From NCBI GenBank assembly GCA_003222675.1, contig QHWT01000063.1:70456-134455 (forward strand): a stretch of 64,000 nucleotides of DNA, in the 5' to 3' direction. Shown one piece after another: positions 7,681 to 17,356 of the stretch (position 1 is its first letter; each line of letters begins with the position of its first letter). The stretch comes from Acidobacteriota bacterium (lineage in GTDB: Bacteria > Acidobacteriota > Vicinamibacteria > Vicinamibacterales > 2-12-FULL-66-21). The translations under genes and the position numbers were made by a program. The notes beneath the pieces are model-generated. The model had not been told where the DNA came from. It saw only the letters and a program-made list of their open reading frames with translations, and made no database searches.

Positions 7681-10042
7681 ATGCTCGCCAACATCAGCCT
7701 CGCGGCCCGTCAACTCGTGAAGTCACCGGGGTTCGCCGCCGTGGCCATCCTCACCCTTGCGCTGGGTATCGGCGCCTGCACGGCGATGTTCGGCATGGTC
7801 AATGCCGTGCTGCTGCGGCCGCTGCCGTTCCGCGATCCCGATCGCCTCGCGTGGATTGAAAATCAGGGCAGGGGCGGCTTGTCGGCGCGTACGACGCGGG
7901 TCGACACCTTCAATGCGTGGCGCGAGCAGAACAGGAGCTTCGAGGCGCTGGCCGCGTATTTCGCGTTCTTCGACTTCGGACGGCGGGGCCGTGGGCGGCT
8001 CCGGCAATTTCTTCGAGGTGCTCGGCGTGCCGCTCGCGCTCGGCAGGAACTTCACCGGCGACGAGTGCCGGTTCAACGGCCCTCACGTCGCAATCCTGAG
8101 CGACGCGTTCTGGCGGCGACGCTTCGCCGGCGATCCCACGGTCGTCGGGCGCGCGTTGACGTTGAACGACGAACCCACGACGATCGTCGGCGTACTGCCG
8201 TCGGCATTCGACTTCGACGCCATCTTCTCGCCAGGAAACGAGATCGATCTGATCACGCCGTTTCCGCTGACCGCGGAGACGGCGCGGTGGGGCAATACGC
8301 TCTTCGGCATCGGCCGTCTGAAGCCGGGCATCACCGTGCAGCAAGCGGAGGCGGACCTTCGGGTGGTCAGCGATCGGTTCAAGCAGACGATCAACTACGG
8401 CGGAACGCTCGGCGCGCGCGTGAGCCCGTTGAACGATGCGCTGCGCGGAAGCTTCCGGCAGCCGTTCTACGTGCTCGCCGGCGCGGTCGTGTGCGTTCTC
8501 GCGATCGCGTGCGTCAATCTCTCGAACCTGCTGCTCGCGCGCATCAACGCTCGCCGCCAGGAGTTCGCGGTGCGCGTGGCGCTCGGCGCCCGCACGCGAC
8601 ACCTCGTGCAACAGGCGCTGGCGGAGAGCCTGTTGCTCGCCTTCGCCGGATCCGTCATCGGCGTACCCGTGGCGGTCTGGGCGACGCGGGCGCTCGCGGG
8701 CCTGCAAACGTTCGGCGTACCGCTCTTGCAGAACGCGTCGATCGATCCCCTCGCGCTCGCCGTGACGATCGCGCTCACCGGCCTCGCCGGGATTGCCTGC
8801 GGCGTGCTGCCGGCGTTCCACCTCTCACGCGGCGAGGGTGCGCAGCAGCAGGCCACACACCAGCGGAGCGCGGGCCGCGCCTCTGTGAGCGCCCGCAACA
8901 CGCTGGTCGTGGTGGAGGTCGCCCTTGCCTGCATGCTGCTCGTGGGCGCCGGCCTGCTGTTCCGCAGCTTCACGGCCCTGCTGCGCGTCGATCTCGGATT
9001 TCAGCCGCAGCATGCCATGGCGTGGCGTGTTGATCCGCCTCGACAGTTCAAGAACGCCGCAGAAGGCAATCAATATCTCGACGGGGTCGTCCGCAGCGTT
9101 GCGGCCATTCCTGGCGTTGACGCGGTCGGCCTGAGCGACGTGCTGCCGCTCGGCCGCAATCGGACCTGGGGTGTGCGCGCGAAGGGCGTCCTGTATCGTC
9201 CCGGCGAAGGCGCCTCGGTTTATCCACGCATCGTCGAGCAGCACTACCTGCAGGCGATGCAGATCCCACTGCGCGGCGGACGCTACTTCGACGAACGCGA
9301 CAAGGCGACCGGGCCAAAGAGCGTCATCATCAACGAGAATCTGGCGCGGGCGTTGTGGCCGGACCGCGATGCCGTGGGGCAGTCGATCACTCAAGATGGC
9401 GGGAGGGTCGTCGTTGGTGTGGTCGGCAACGTGCGTCACGGCTCGCTGGAAGAGGCCGGCCGCAACGAGATGTACCTCGACTACCGCCAGACCGACGACT
9501 GGTCTGGCATGGAGATGGTCGTGCGGAGCAGTCGTCCGCCGGAATCGCTCGCACGCGACGTGCGCGCCGCGTTGGCGACGTACGATTCCAGCCTTCCGAG
9601 CGGGGACTTCTACGAGCTCGAACGCCTCATCGACAACGCGGTCGCTCCGCGCCGGCTCACGACGCGGCTGCTCGGATTCTTCTCCGCGCTCGCGCTGACG
9701 CTCGCCGCGCTGGGACTCTATGGACTGATCGCGTACTCGGTCGTGCAGCGGACGCAGGAGATAGGCATCCGCATGGCGATCGGCGCACAACGTCGTGACG
9801 TGCTCGCGCTCATCATCGCCGGGGGCCTTCGGCTCGTCGTTGTCGGCGTCGCGCTGGGGCTCACCGGCGCGTTCATCCTGAGCCGTGTCCTCGGGACGTT
9901 GCTGTTCGGCGTGACGGCGCACGATCCGCTCGTCTTCGCCGGCAACGCCGCGCTCCTCGTCGCGATCGCGGCGGCCGCGTGCCTCGTGCCCGCGCTGCGC
10001 GCGACGCGCGTGAACCCGATCATCGCGCTGCGCGCGGAATAG
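7681..10042 (+). pseudogene. ABC transporter permease, ADOP/MacB type, disrupted by an out-of-frame deletion
   Basis: Starts at ATG 7681 with the family N-terminus (LVKSPGFAAVAILTLALGIG, first transmembrane helix). The frame breaks at about 7978-7995: before it, SFEALAAYFAFFDFG; after it, in another frame, GNFFEVLGVPLALGRNF. Relatives have about 15 to 20 residues between these blocks, so a small deletion, not a single-base error, is the simpler reading. Downstream everything is intact to the end: MacB periplasmic domain, helices near FYVLAGAVVCVLAIACVNLS, the second FtsX-like unit and the C-terminus VNPIIALRAE. A start at 7757 in the downstream frame has no support as a protein N-terminus. 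No ATPase gene is adjacent. Confidence 0.8.
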
Positions 10043-10070
10043 AGGGGATCTAAACGGGAGAGTACGCTTG

Positions 10071-10418
10071 CCACGGACGAATTCACGCGTAAGGCGCGGA
10101 GGCGCAGAGGAAACCAAGCCACAGATCACACGGATTACACCGATTCCTGTTACGCCGTCATCGCACGCGCGCGGAGAAGACCACTGAAAGAAGCGGCTGC
10201 GCTGTGGTGTTCCGCCGAAGCCGGCCTGCGGCCGGCGTCTGAGGTCACGCGATTTGCAGATACAAGCAGCCGGTGCGACCGATGGCTGCTTGTATCTGAC
10301 GGATCGCGTGACCTCCAGCCCGCGCGAAGCGCGGGTTCGGCGGAACGTCTTCGGGCAGCCTTCTCAGCAGCCTTTGCGCCTCGGCGCCTTCGCGTGAGAT
10401 CGTCTCCGCGCGACACAC
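10071..10418. repeat. Structured intergenic element, copy 2 (best-formed cloverleaf)
   Basis: This gene-free spacer has ends that are near inverse copies (about 10079-10108 against 10376-10405). Inside, an 11-bp outer stem pairs 10209-10219 with 10336-10346. Arm A is 10220-10236 (7 bp, tgc loop). Arm B pairs 10242-10271 with 10284-10313 with a 12-base loop. Arm C is 10319-10335 (7 bp, gaa loop). Compared with copy 1 the stems keep position and loop type while most paired bases differ on both strands. Flanks also match copy 1 (ccaagccac.gatcac and a gaaagaagcg block left, gcctttgcgcct right). Confidence 0.72.
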
Positions 10419-10463
10419 CCACTCGATGGAATCGTTCGAAGATCGGACTGACCGCGTCATCGA

Positions 10464-11105
10464 CTACGTGCCGACGCGGAAGGTGATGGACGACAGCGTC
10501 TTGTCCCACGAGACCGCCATCGCGCCGCTGTTCGGCGTCATGTCGAGGAATTCCCACGTCAATTCCTCGCGCGCATGGGGCAGTGTTTCAACCTTCATCG
10601 GCGCACGCAGGACGTCCTTGTCGGGCGTGTAGTTGTAGGACCCCCAGAGTGCGTCCTTGTTGTTGGGGTCGTACTTCTCCTGCGCGGGCCAGGTCGAGAC
10701 CACGAACGTCCAGTTGTTTTCCTTGAGATCCACGAACAGGCTGTACTCACCTGGCGCGATCGTCTTGCCGTTGACGATCAGCGGCACCTCCGTCTTGAGG
10801 CGTGTCGTGACGTCGGCACCGGCGCGCCAGATCGGCGCACCGATCAGCGTCGCCTTGCCGTAGTCCGGGCCGGAGCCGAAGATGTCGCGTCCGCGTTTCA
10901 ACGGGCGGCCGTACGAGATGTCGATCCATTTGCCGCCTTCGTACTTTCCGCCGCCGACCGCGAACGAGCGTTCCGCCTTCACCCACGTGCCGAGCACCTG
11001 CGCGGACGCGGTCCCTCTCGGGCTCATGGGCCGGCCATCCTGGGCCAGGGCCAACGCGGTCATTACAATCGCCACGGCCGCCGTGCTGATCAATCGTCGT
11101 CTCAT
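10464..11105 (-). CDS. DUF2911 domain-containing secreted protein
   Basis: A 213-residue protein with signal peptide MRRRLISTAAVAIVMTALAL. The mature region carries the DUF2911 signature: WIDISYGRPLKRGRDIFG, GAPIWRAGADVTT, NGKTIAPGEYSLFVDLKENN, WGSYNYTPDKDVLR and the closing TPNSGAMAVSWDKTLSSITF. The domain is common in secreted proteins of Acidobacteriota and Bacteroidota and has no established activity. The full family length is present. It is transcribed alone, with repeat copy 2 downstream of its stop. Confidence 0.9.
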   Translation of the reverse strand: MRRRLISTAAVAIVMTALALAQDGRPMSPRGTASAQVLGTWVKAERSFAVGGGKYEGGKWIDISYGRPLKRGRDIFGSGPDYGKATLIGAPIWRAGADVTTRLKTEVPLIVNGKTIAPGEYSLFVDLKENNWTFVVSTWPAQEKYDPNNKDALWGSYNYTPDKDVLRAPMKVETLPHAREELTWEFLDMTPNSGAMAVSWDKTLSSITFRVGT

Positions 11106-11435
11106 GGAATGCTCCTCTATTAGTTCACTCCGTTCGGTGGGGCCCCTTCACATTCCCCGCCTCCCGCCTTCGCTCGCCAAGCGTGTTGAGCGAGCTACGG
11201 CGCGGCAGGCCACTGCGCGCGTCATCTTCAGCCGAAGGCTGTCGCGCCGAAGCGCATTTACGCGAAGGCGGACGGCGCTCGCTTGCGAGTAGATGGCCGC
11301 GCGCCGGCACGACTCTATGTGGGAAATGGGGCGTTCGCCAACATCGGGATGTCCGACTGCCAGATTCGAGGGACGAACGGCCCCCCCGCGTGGTGGTGTT
11401 TCGCCGCGCCGCTTTGCTATAGTCCGCGCGCCAGC

Positions 11436-12155
11436 ATGCTCGGTCTGTTCTATCCCTACGGTATCTTCCTGCAGGCGCTCGCGATCGCCCATTTCGTGCG
11501 TCGCCGGCCCGACACCTACTGGCTCTGGATCATCCTGATGGGCGGCGGTGTCGGCGCGCTCGTCTACATCATGGTCGAAGTCATCCCGGACGCACGTCTT
11601 CTTCGCGGCACGTTCCAGGTCTTTCCGCGCCGCAAGCGCATCAGACAGCTCGAAGCAATGGTGATCGACAATCCGTCGGTCGGCAACTACGAGGAGCTCG
11701 GCGATCTCTATCTGGACGACGGGCAGTTCGTGCGGGCGCGCGAGTGCTTCGACCGCGTCATCGCCACGAGTGACCAGATCGATCCCCGGTATCGGCGCGC
11801 GCTCGCCGCCCTCGCGTTGAACGACTTCAAATCCGCGGCCGTCGATCTCGAACAGGTCGTCGCGCGTGACGCGAAGTACGATTACCAGCGCGCGGCGGGT
11901 CTCTTCGCGCACGCCTACGCGAAGCTCGGCGAACGTGAGAAAGCGGACGCGCTGTTCGCGAGCGTCACAGAGACGTCGACCTTGTCGGAGACGCAATACA
12001 ACTACGCGTGTTTTCTTGCGGCTGAAGGCCGGGCGGCGGAGGCCCGCGAGTGGGCGGAACGGATCCTCCGGAAGAAAGCCACGATGCCCGACTACATCCG
12101 CCGGCGGGAGCGGCCCTGGTTTCGAAAGGCGCGCGCGCTGCTGAAGCGCGTCTGA
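11436..12155 (+). CDS. TPR-repeat membrane-anchored protein
   Basis: A 239-residue protein from ATG 11436 (MLGLFYPYGIFLQALAIAHF); an upstream extension of the frame has no coding character. Two hydrophobic helices occupy about residues 2-20 and 27-45, like the PLDc_N-type anchors of small membrane proteins. A basic linker (FPRRKRIRQLE) follows, then TPR-like helices: NYEELGDLYLDDGQFVRARE, YRRALAALALNDFKSAAVDL, AGLFAHAYAKLGEREKADAL and NYACFLAAEGRAAEAREWAE. Probably a scaffold on the inner membrane; no enzymatic motif. The lipoprotein gene begins 21 bases after the stop and may be co-transcribed. Confidence 0.72.
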   Translation: MLGLFYPYGIFLQALAIAHFVRRRPDTYWLWIILMGGGVGALVYIMVEVIPDARLLRGTFQVFPRRKRIRQLEAMVIDNPSVGNYEELGDLYLDDGQFVRARECFDRVIATSDQIDPRYRRALAALALNDFKSAAVDLEQVVARDAKYDYQRAAGLFAHAYAKLGEREKADALFASVTETSTLSETQYNYACFLAAEGRAAEAREWAERILRKKATMPDYIRRRERPWFRKARALLKRV

Positions 12156-12176
12156 CATTCGGTGTAACCTACCCGC

Positions 12177-12560
12177 ATGATGAGGCTCTTACACATTGCG
12201 CTGGGCGTCGGACTCCTGGCATCACTGGCGTGTCACCCGGGCCCGAAGATTGGCGGCGGACCGAAGCAGCCGGTGGGGGGCACGATCGCGGGCATCGTCT
12301 CGACGCAGGGGAATGCCCCGGTGGCGGGCCGCAAGGTGACGGCCGTCAACACAGCGACGGGAACGCGGTACGACGCGACGACAGGACCCAATGGGGGCTA
12401 CACCATTCAGGTTCCGGAAGGGAGCTATCGCCTCGAGGTCCAGCTGCAGCCGGGCGAGACGGTGACGAAGCAACCGGGTGAAACCAAGATCAACAAATCC
12501 GATCTCGATCCGCACCGTGATTTCGTCATCACCGCGGGGCGCGCGGGCGGCGATCACTGA
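12177..12560 (+). CDS. Lipoprotein with carboxypeptidase-regulatory-like domain
   Basis: A 127-residue secreted protein. The signal region ends in LLASLAC, a plausible lipobox with Cys at residue 19, so the protein is likely lipid-anchored. The rest is a single transthyretin-like (CarboxypepD_reg-like) fold: GTIAGIVSTQGNAPVAGRKV, NTATGTRYDATTGPNGGYTI and VPEGSYRLEVQLQPGE. Such domains act as small structural modules; no partner is evident. It closely follows the TPR protein gene, and two longer genes with the same domain type lie downstream beyond a repeat array. Confidence 0.75.
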   Translation: MMRLLHIALGVGLLASLACHPGPKIGGGPKQPVGGTIAGIVSTQGNAPVAGRKVTAVNTATGTRYDATTGPNGGYTIQVPEGSYRLEVQLQPGETVTKQPGETKINKSDLDPHRDFVITAGRAGGDH

Positions 12561-12569
12561 AGAATGGCA

Positions 12570-12733
12570 ATTGCAGACTGCAGATTCACGGATTGGCGAT
12601 TGAACAATGTCGACTGGAATATCCAAATCGACAATCGTCAACCCAAATCGACAATCGTCAATCCGAATCGGCCATCGTCAATCGGCAATCCGTGAATCAG
12701 CAATCTGCGGTCGGCAATCCGCAATCAGTCAAC
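12570..12733. repeat. Mirrored degenerate tandem array (aatcgrcaatc unit)
   Basis: The left arm (12572-12604) reads gcagattcacggattggcga and the right arm (about 12678-12710) carries its near-exact inverse complement. Between them lie repeated aatcgacaatcgtcaa units. The array ends two bases before the GTG start at 12735, so it makes up the whole leader of the next gene. Confidence 0.75.
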
Positions 12734-12734
12734 G

Positions 12735-14390
12735 GTGTTGACACCTCTTTTATTCGTGGTGCTCGCGGCCGTCCAGTCGCAAGCGGTCTCCACGCCGCGC
12801 GTCGCGCCGGTGCCGGCGCGCGCGACGTGCGCAATTTCCGGACGTATCACCGAGCAAGGCTCCGGACGCCCGCTTGCACGAGCGATCGTCAGGCTGGTCT
12901 CGCCATCGCAGCGACTCGAGGCGATCGCCGGCGCGGACGGACACTACGAATTCACCGGCGTCGAGGCGGGTGAGTATGCCTTGTGGGCGGGACCCGGTGA
13001 GTTGACGGCGACGCACCTTGCCGAGGCGTTCAGCGCGACCGCGCCGCTCGAGTTCTTCCAGCCTCCGCCCAATCTGACGCTGAAAGCCGGTGAGGTTCTC
13101 AGTAATGTGAACTTCGCGCTGGCCCGGGCGCTCGCGATCGAGGGACGCATTTTGGATCCCTCGGGCGAAACGATGGCTAACGTCTCAATGCACATCACGC
13201 ATGCAGACGGCACATCGGTCCAGGCGCTATCGAGTGAATCTGACGATCGCGGCGAGTTCCGCGTGTATGGCCTTGCGCCTGGCCGCTATCGCGTTTGCGC
13301 AGATCCGGGATCGTTCTGGGGCAACCCGTCCGAGGACAGATTGCGCTTCGTTCGGACCTGTCACCTTGCCTCGATCTCAGAATCGAATGCCGCCGACGTC
13401 GTGCTCGACACCGAAGATGCCACCGGTATCGATATCCGGGTTCAGCGCAGCGCGACGTACTCCGTGTCGGGGTCGGTGCTCGATGCCATCGGCGCTCCCG
13501 CCGATGGCGTGATGATTGGGGCCATGCGCGACGATCACTCGGCAGGCACGCACGCGACGAGCCGCGGCGGACAATTCGTCTTGAATGGACTCACACCCGG
13601 CCGCTACGCGGTGTGGGGATCCATTGGCGGACCGGAGAATCCGCGCGACAAGCGGCCACCGGCTCGTGAACGCGAGTTCGGATACGGCATGGTCGACATC
13701 GACAGCAGCGATGCGTCCGGGATCGTGTTGTCGCTATCGAAGCCGGTGAAGATTGCCGGACGCGTGCGGTTCGAGGGCGGCGCGAAGGCGCCCCGTCCGG
13801 TGCGCATGCTTGTGCACACGCGAGCGCCGGAAGCGGGATTGGACTGGATCGATCGTCAGCCGCTGTCCGCGGTGGACCACGATTTCAATTTCGAATTGGC
13901 CGAAGTGTACCGCTTGCCGGTGATCGTTGCGATTCATGATTTGCCGGACGGCTGGGTCGTCAGGTCGATTGCATTCGATGGGCGCGATAACACCGGCGTG
14001 GCAACCGATCTTGGCGCGTCGCCCGGGCGCCGGCTGGAGATCCGTCTGACGAATCACGTCGCGAGACCGAGAACGCGGGTGACCGACGCGTCCGGCCAAC
14101 CCGTCACCTCCTATGTGGTCTTTCTCCTTCCGGCAGATCCCGCACGCTGGAAGGCTGCGTTCTGGGACACGACCGGCGCGCCGTCACGCGACGGCGTGCT
14201 GGAGGTCGGCGCCAGGCTTCCTGGCGATTACCTCATCGCTGCCGTGAGGTCGAGTGACGGAGAACTCCTGATGCGCGATCAATCTCGTATCGAGGACCTC
14301 GCATCCGTCAGCCGACGCGTGACGCTCGCGGAAGGCGACGATCGACTGCTCGAGCTGCCGCTCACCCGATTACCGCCAGCACGCCAATGA
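12735..14390 (+). CDS. Secreted carboxypeptidase-regulatory-like domain protein
   Basis: A 551-residue secreted protein beginning at GTG 12735, with signal peptide MLTPLLFVVLAAVQSQAVST. A succession of transthyretin-like beta-sandwich modules follows: CAISGRITEQGSGRPLARAI with HYEFTGVEAGEYALWA, then LAIEGRILDPSGETMANVS with FRVYGLAPGRYRVCADP, then YSVSGSVLDAIGAPADGVM and later KIAGRVRFEGGAKAPRPV. No catalytic domain is present. Such multi-module proteins are abundant in Acidobacteriota; their role (surface scaffold or adhesin) is unproven. Its stop overlaps the start of a paralogous gene by four bases (ATGA), so the two are one operon. Confidence 0.78.
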   Translation: MLTPLLFVVLAAVQSQAVSTPRVAPVPARATCAISGRITEQGSGRPLARAIVRLVSPSQRLEAIAGADGHYEFTGVEAGEYALWAGPGELTATHLAEAFSATAPLEFFQPPPNLTLKAGEVLSNVNFALARALAIEGRILDPSGETMANVSMHITHADGTSVQALSSESDDRGEFRVYGLAPGRYRVCADPGSFWGNPSEDRLRFVRTCHLASISESNAADVVLDTEDATGIDIRVQRSATYSVSGSVLDAIGAPADGVMIGAMRDDHSAGTHATSRGGQFVLNGLTPGRYAVWGSIGGPENPRDKRPPAREREFGYGMVDIDSSDASGIVLSLSKPVKIAGRVRFEGGAKAPRPVRMLVHTRAPEAGLDWIDRQPLSAVDHDFNFELAEVYRLPVIVAIHDLPDGWVVRSIAFDGRDNTGVATDLGASPGRRLEIRLTNHVARPRTRVTDASGQPVTSYVVFLLPADPARWKAAFWDTTGAPSRDGVLEVGARLPGDYLIAAVRSSDGELLMRDQSRIEDLASVSRRVTLAEGDDRLLELPLTRLPPARQ

Positions 14391-15981
14391 TCCTGCTGCC
14401 GCTCGCGTTTGCCGTTGCGCTCGCGCAGGCGCCCGAGCCACCGCTGGCACCGCGGCCCTCCAGCGACACGTGCGAGATCCGCGGTCGTGTGACGGACAAG
14501 GAGACCGGACGCGGCATCGCGCGGGCACTGGTCCGTCTCAACAAGGCCGGTGAATCGGACGCGCTGATGACCGGCACGGACGACGACGGCAAGTATGAAT
14601 TCAAGGCGCTCGCACCCGGACGATACAGCGGCATCGTCGATGCCGGTCAGTTCCGTACCACGTACATCCCGGCACCACTTGTTCCCTTCGACAGTACGGG
14701 ACGCCCATACGTCGTCTTGAGAGAAGGCGAGAAAGCGGACATCAATGTGGCCCTGCAACGGGCGCTCGCGATCACCGTCCGCGTCGTCAATGAATGGGGA
14801 GAGCCGCTCGCCGCCGTCGGAGTGAGCGCGTATTCCACAACGAATGCAAACATATTTCACCGCCGCGTCACCGACGATCGCGGACGCGTGCGCCTGTTCG
14901 GGATCCCACCGGGACGCTACATCGTCTGCGCCGCATCAGATCGGGTTTCGTCTTCGGCCGATGCGAGCCACGCGCCGCGCGAGCGGTTCCTGCGGACCTG
15001 CTATCCATCCACCGCTGTCGACGCGCAGGCTGAAGTCGTGACGCTCGAGCGTTCGGACATCGAGGGTCTCGAAATCCGAATGCGTCGCGGCCGCACATTC
15101 ACTGTTTCCGGCAGCGTGCTCGACGCATCCGGGGTAAAGGCGCCGGGTGGGTCCGTCAGCTTCGCGCAATTCGATCGCAACATCAGCTCTTCGTTCGGGA
15201 GTCCGCTCGATGCCGAAGGTCGATTCACGATCGTCGACGTGCCAGCGGGGGAATATGCGATCGAAGCGGCGATCGGCGGACCGGGTCGCCCTGAGGATCG
15301 ACGACCCCTCGAGCGCGGCTTTCAGCCAGTGCGGGTGGACGCGTCCGATATCGAAGGCCTCGTGGTGACGATGGCAAAGACCGTTGATGTCACCGGACGC
15401 ATCGTGACCGAAGATCCCGCCGTTCCGCTGCAGCGACCTGCGGGTTACGCGCCGCTTTTCGTATTGGCGCGCACTGCCGGCGAGCAGTTGCCGATGGGAG
15501 AAGGGACGGAAAGTGCCGTCGCCAGCGAGGATGGCGGCTTTGTGTTTACCGGAATATTCGGCCGCCGCATAATCGACGTCGCCAACGTGCCACGTGGATG
15601 GTACGTGAAGTCGATTCGATACCGCGGCGAGGAGATCGTCGACATCCCGACGGAGTTCAAGGCGGGGCAGGATCCATCCGAGCTGGAGGTGATCCTGAGC
15701 ACCCATGGCGCGATCGTCACCGGCCGCGTGCGTTACCCGCGGATCCGTCGCGACGGAGCTTATTTCAAGAGAGCAGCGCAACTTCGTCGCCGTCTGGCGC
15801 ATTCCAAACACGTGCCCACCGCGCCGGCGACTACTTGGTGATTGCGCTCCCGCCCTCGATGTCTTTTCCGGGTGTGAGAGACAAGCCGCGTCTCGCGCAG
15901 CTCGTCGAAGCGGCCGAACGGATTACGCTCGGCAGCGAGGAGCAGCGCACGCTCGACCTGCACGTCGTCAAGGAGCGGTGA
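14387..15981 (+). CDS. Secreted carboxypeptidase-regulatory-like protein, 3' end frameshifted
   Basis: Paralogue of the preceding gene, with signal peptide MILLPLAFAVALAQAPEPPL and modules CEIRGRVTDKETGRGIARAL, YEFKALAPGRYSGIVDAG, FTVSGSVLDASGVKAPGGS and VDVTGRIVTEDPAVPLQRP. The original frame stops at 15841 after a nonsense tail (from about residue 455). A different frame supplies the expected ending, AHRAGDYLVIALPPSMSFPG through LDLHVVKER and a stop at 15981, parallel to GDYLIAAVRSSDGELL in the upstream paralogue. The break lies at about 15740-15790, and short matches in a third frame suggest more than one indel. I therefore give the span to 15981. Confidence 0.68.
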
Positions 15982-15984
15982 GCG

Positions 15985-16105
15985 GCTAGCTATCAGCCGC
16001 AACACCAGCCGCCAGCCGCCAGCCATCAGCCGCCAGCTGTCAGCTAAGCTAGGAGCTGGGTTGAAGCTGGGAGCTGGAAGCTGGAAGCTGGGAGCTGGCA
16101 GCTGC
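15985..16105. repeat. Mirrored degenerate tandem array (gccagcc / agctggg units)
   Basis: The left arm is built of ccagccgccagcc-type units and the right arm of gagctggaagctgg-type units, which are their inverse complements, joined near 16040-16055. It fills the space between two convergent genes and could form a long imperfect hairpin acting as a bidirectional terminator. Confidence 0.72.
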
Positions 16106-17356
16106 CTACGCGCGCGCGAGCAGGCCTGCGAACACCTGGCAGACGATCGCGCCGACGACCACCATCGCGATCCCCCACGCGAGGAGCTGCCTGAAGAGGA
16201 CGCGAGCCTCCGGACCATCGGACACCGCGGCGATACACAACGCGCCGATTGTCGAGAGCGGCGACACATCGACCAGTGACGATCCCACATTGATGCTGAG
16301 GGCCACCGCGAGCGGATCGCCACCTCCAACTTTATGTACCAGCCCAGGCACCGTCGGGAGAAACGCAGGGAGCACGACGCCGGACGTGCTGCTGTAGAGC
16401 GAAATTGCGCCCGTGACGAACGCGATGACGCCGTCGAGCGTCGCTGGCGACGCGAGACGCGCAAGAAGATCGGTGAAGAGCGTCATGCCGCCCGTCGTCT
16501 CGAGCAGGGCGACGAGCGTGCTGACGCCGGTCACCATCAGAATCGCGCCCCATGGAACGCGCGCGATCGCGCGTCCTTCCTCGGCCGTGCTCGTCCCGAG
16601 CAGCAAAACCGCTGCGAGGAATGCGCTGAGGCCGGGGTGTAACCGGAATACGACCACGCCGAAAATCCATCCGACGAGCACGGCGATCGTGAATCGCTGG
16701 CGACCCGAGAACGTCACACGTGGTGCGACCGTTATCCTTGATGGGTCGTCGGCGGCCATCAGCTGTCGGCCCAGAATCACATAGGCCGCAACGGCAACGA
16801 GCGCGCTGGCCGCGAAGTTCGCGAACATCACCTTGCCTGGATGCCCGCCCACGCCGGCTTCTGCCATCTTCGTGTTCGCGATAATGCCGACGGCGCTTAC
16901 GGGCGAAAGATTACCCGCGTTGGCGCCGTTGGCGACCACCAGCGCCGACAGGAACGGCGGCACCCCGGCGCGCGCGCCGATTGCCATGGTCAGCGGCGCG
17001 ACGAGCGCTACGCTCGACACAGCGCCTGGACCGATCATCGAGATGACGAACGCGATGGCGAAGAACATCGGGGGGAGCAGCGCGGCACGGCCGCGCGTGA
17101 CGGCGACGGCGCGGTGCGCGAGTCCTTCAAGCGTGCCGTTCGTCTCTGCGGCCGCGAAGAGCAGCGTCATCCCCGTCAGCGTGAGAAACAGCGCCGAAGG
17201 AAAGCCGCGGACGATGGTGTCGGCGCCGAGATGTGCCACGAACGTGCCGATCAGCCAGGCAAAGACCAGCGCCGCGAGGCCCACGTTGAGGCGCGTCGTC
17301 ATCGACAGCACGATGGCGAGGATCAGCGCGATGAGCGACGCGACCGCCACATTCAT
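16106..17356 (-). CDS. MatC-like/SLC13-type dicarboxylate permease
   Basis: A 416-residue integral membrane protein, starting at ATG 17356 (MNVAVASLIALILAIVLSMT); the longer open frame would run back into the upstream synthetase gene. About ten or more hydrophobic helices are visible, with repeated half-motifs such as SMIGPGAVSSVALVAPLTMA, ANGANAGNLSPVSAVGIIAN and ISLYSSTSGVVLPAFLPTVP that resemble the paired re-entrant substrate loops of ion-coupled dicarboxylate carriers. The start overlaps the stop of the malonyl-CoA synthetase-like gene (ATGA). Import of malonate or a related dicarboxylate is the natural inference; the substrate is not proven. Confidence 0.72.
   Translation of the reverse strand: MNVAVASLIALILAIVLSMTTRLNVGLAALVFAWLIGTFVAHLGADTIVRGFPSALFLTLTGMTLLFAAAETNGTLEGLAHRAVAVTRGRAALLPPMFFAIAFVISMIGPGAVSSVALVAPLTMAIGARAGVPPFLSALVVANGANAGNLSPVSAVGIIANTKMAEAGVGGHPGKVMFANFAASALVAVAAYVILGRQLMAADDPSRITVAPRVTFSGRQRFTIAVLVGWIFGVVVFRLHPGLSAFLAAVLLLGTSTAEEGRAIARVPWGAILMVTGVSTLVALLETTGGMTLFTDLLARLASPATLDGVIAFVTGAISLYSSTSGVVLPAFLPTVPGLVHKVGGGDPLAVALSINVGSSLVDVSPLSTIGALCIAAVSDGPEARVLFRQLLAWGIAMVVVGAIVCQVFAGLLARA

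Noticed and set aside
10071..10418. Integron attC site or tRNA-like gene
   Set aside because: No RYYYAAC/GTTRRRY core sites and no integrase. The cloverleaf arms do not have tRNA dimensions, conserved tRNA bases or an anticodon-like arm.
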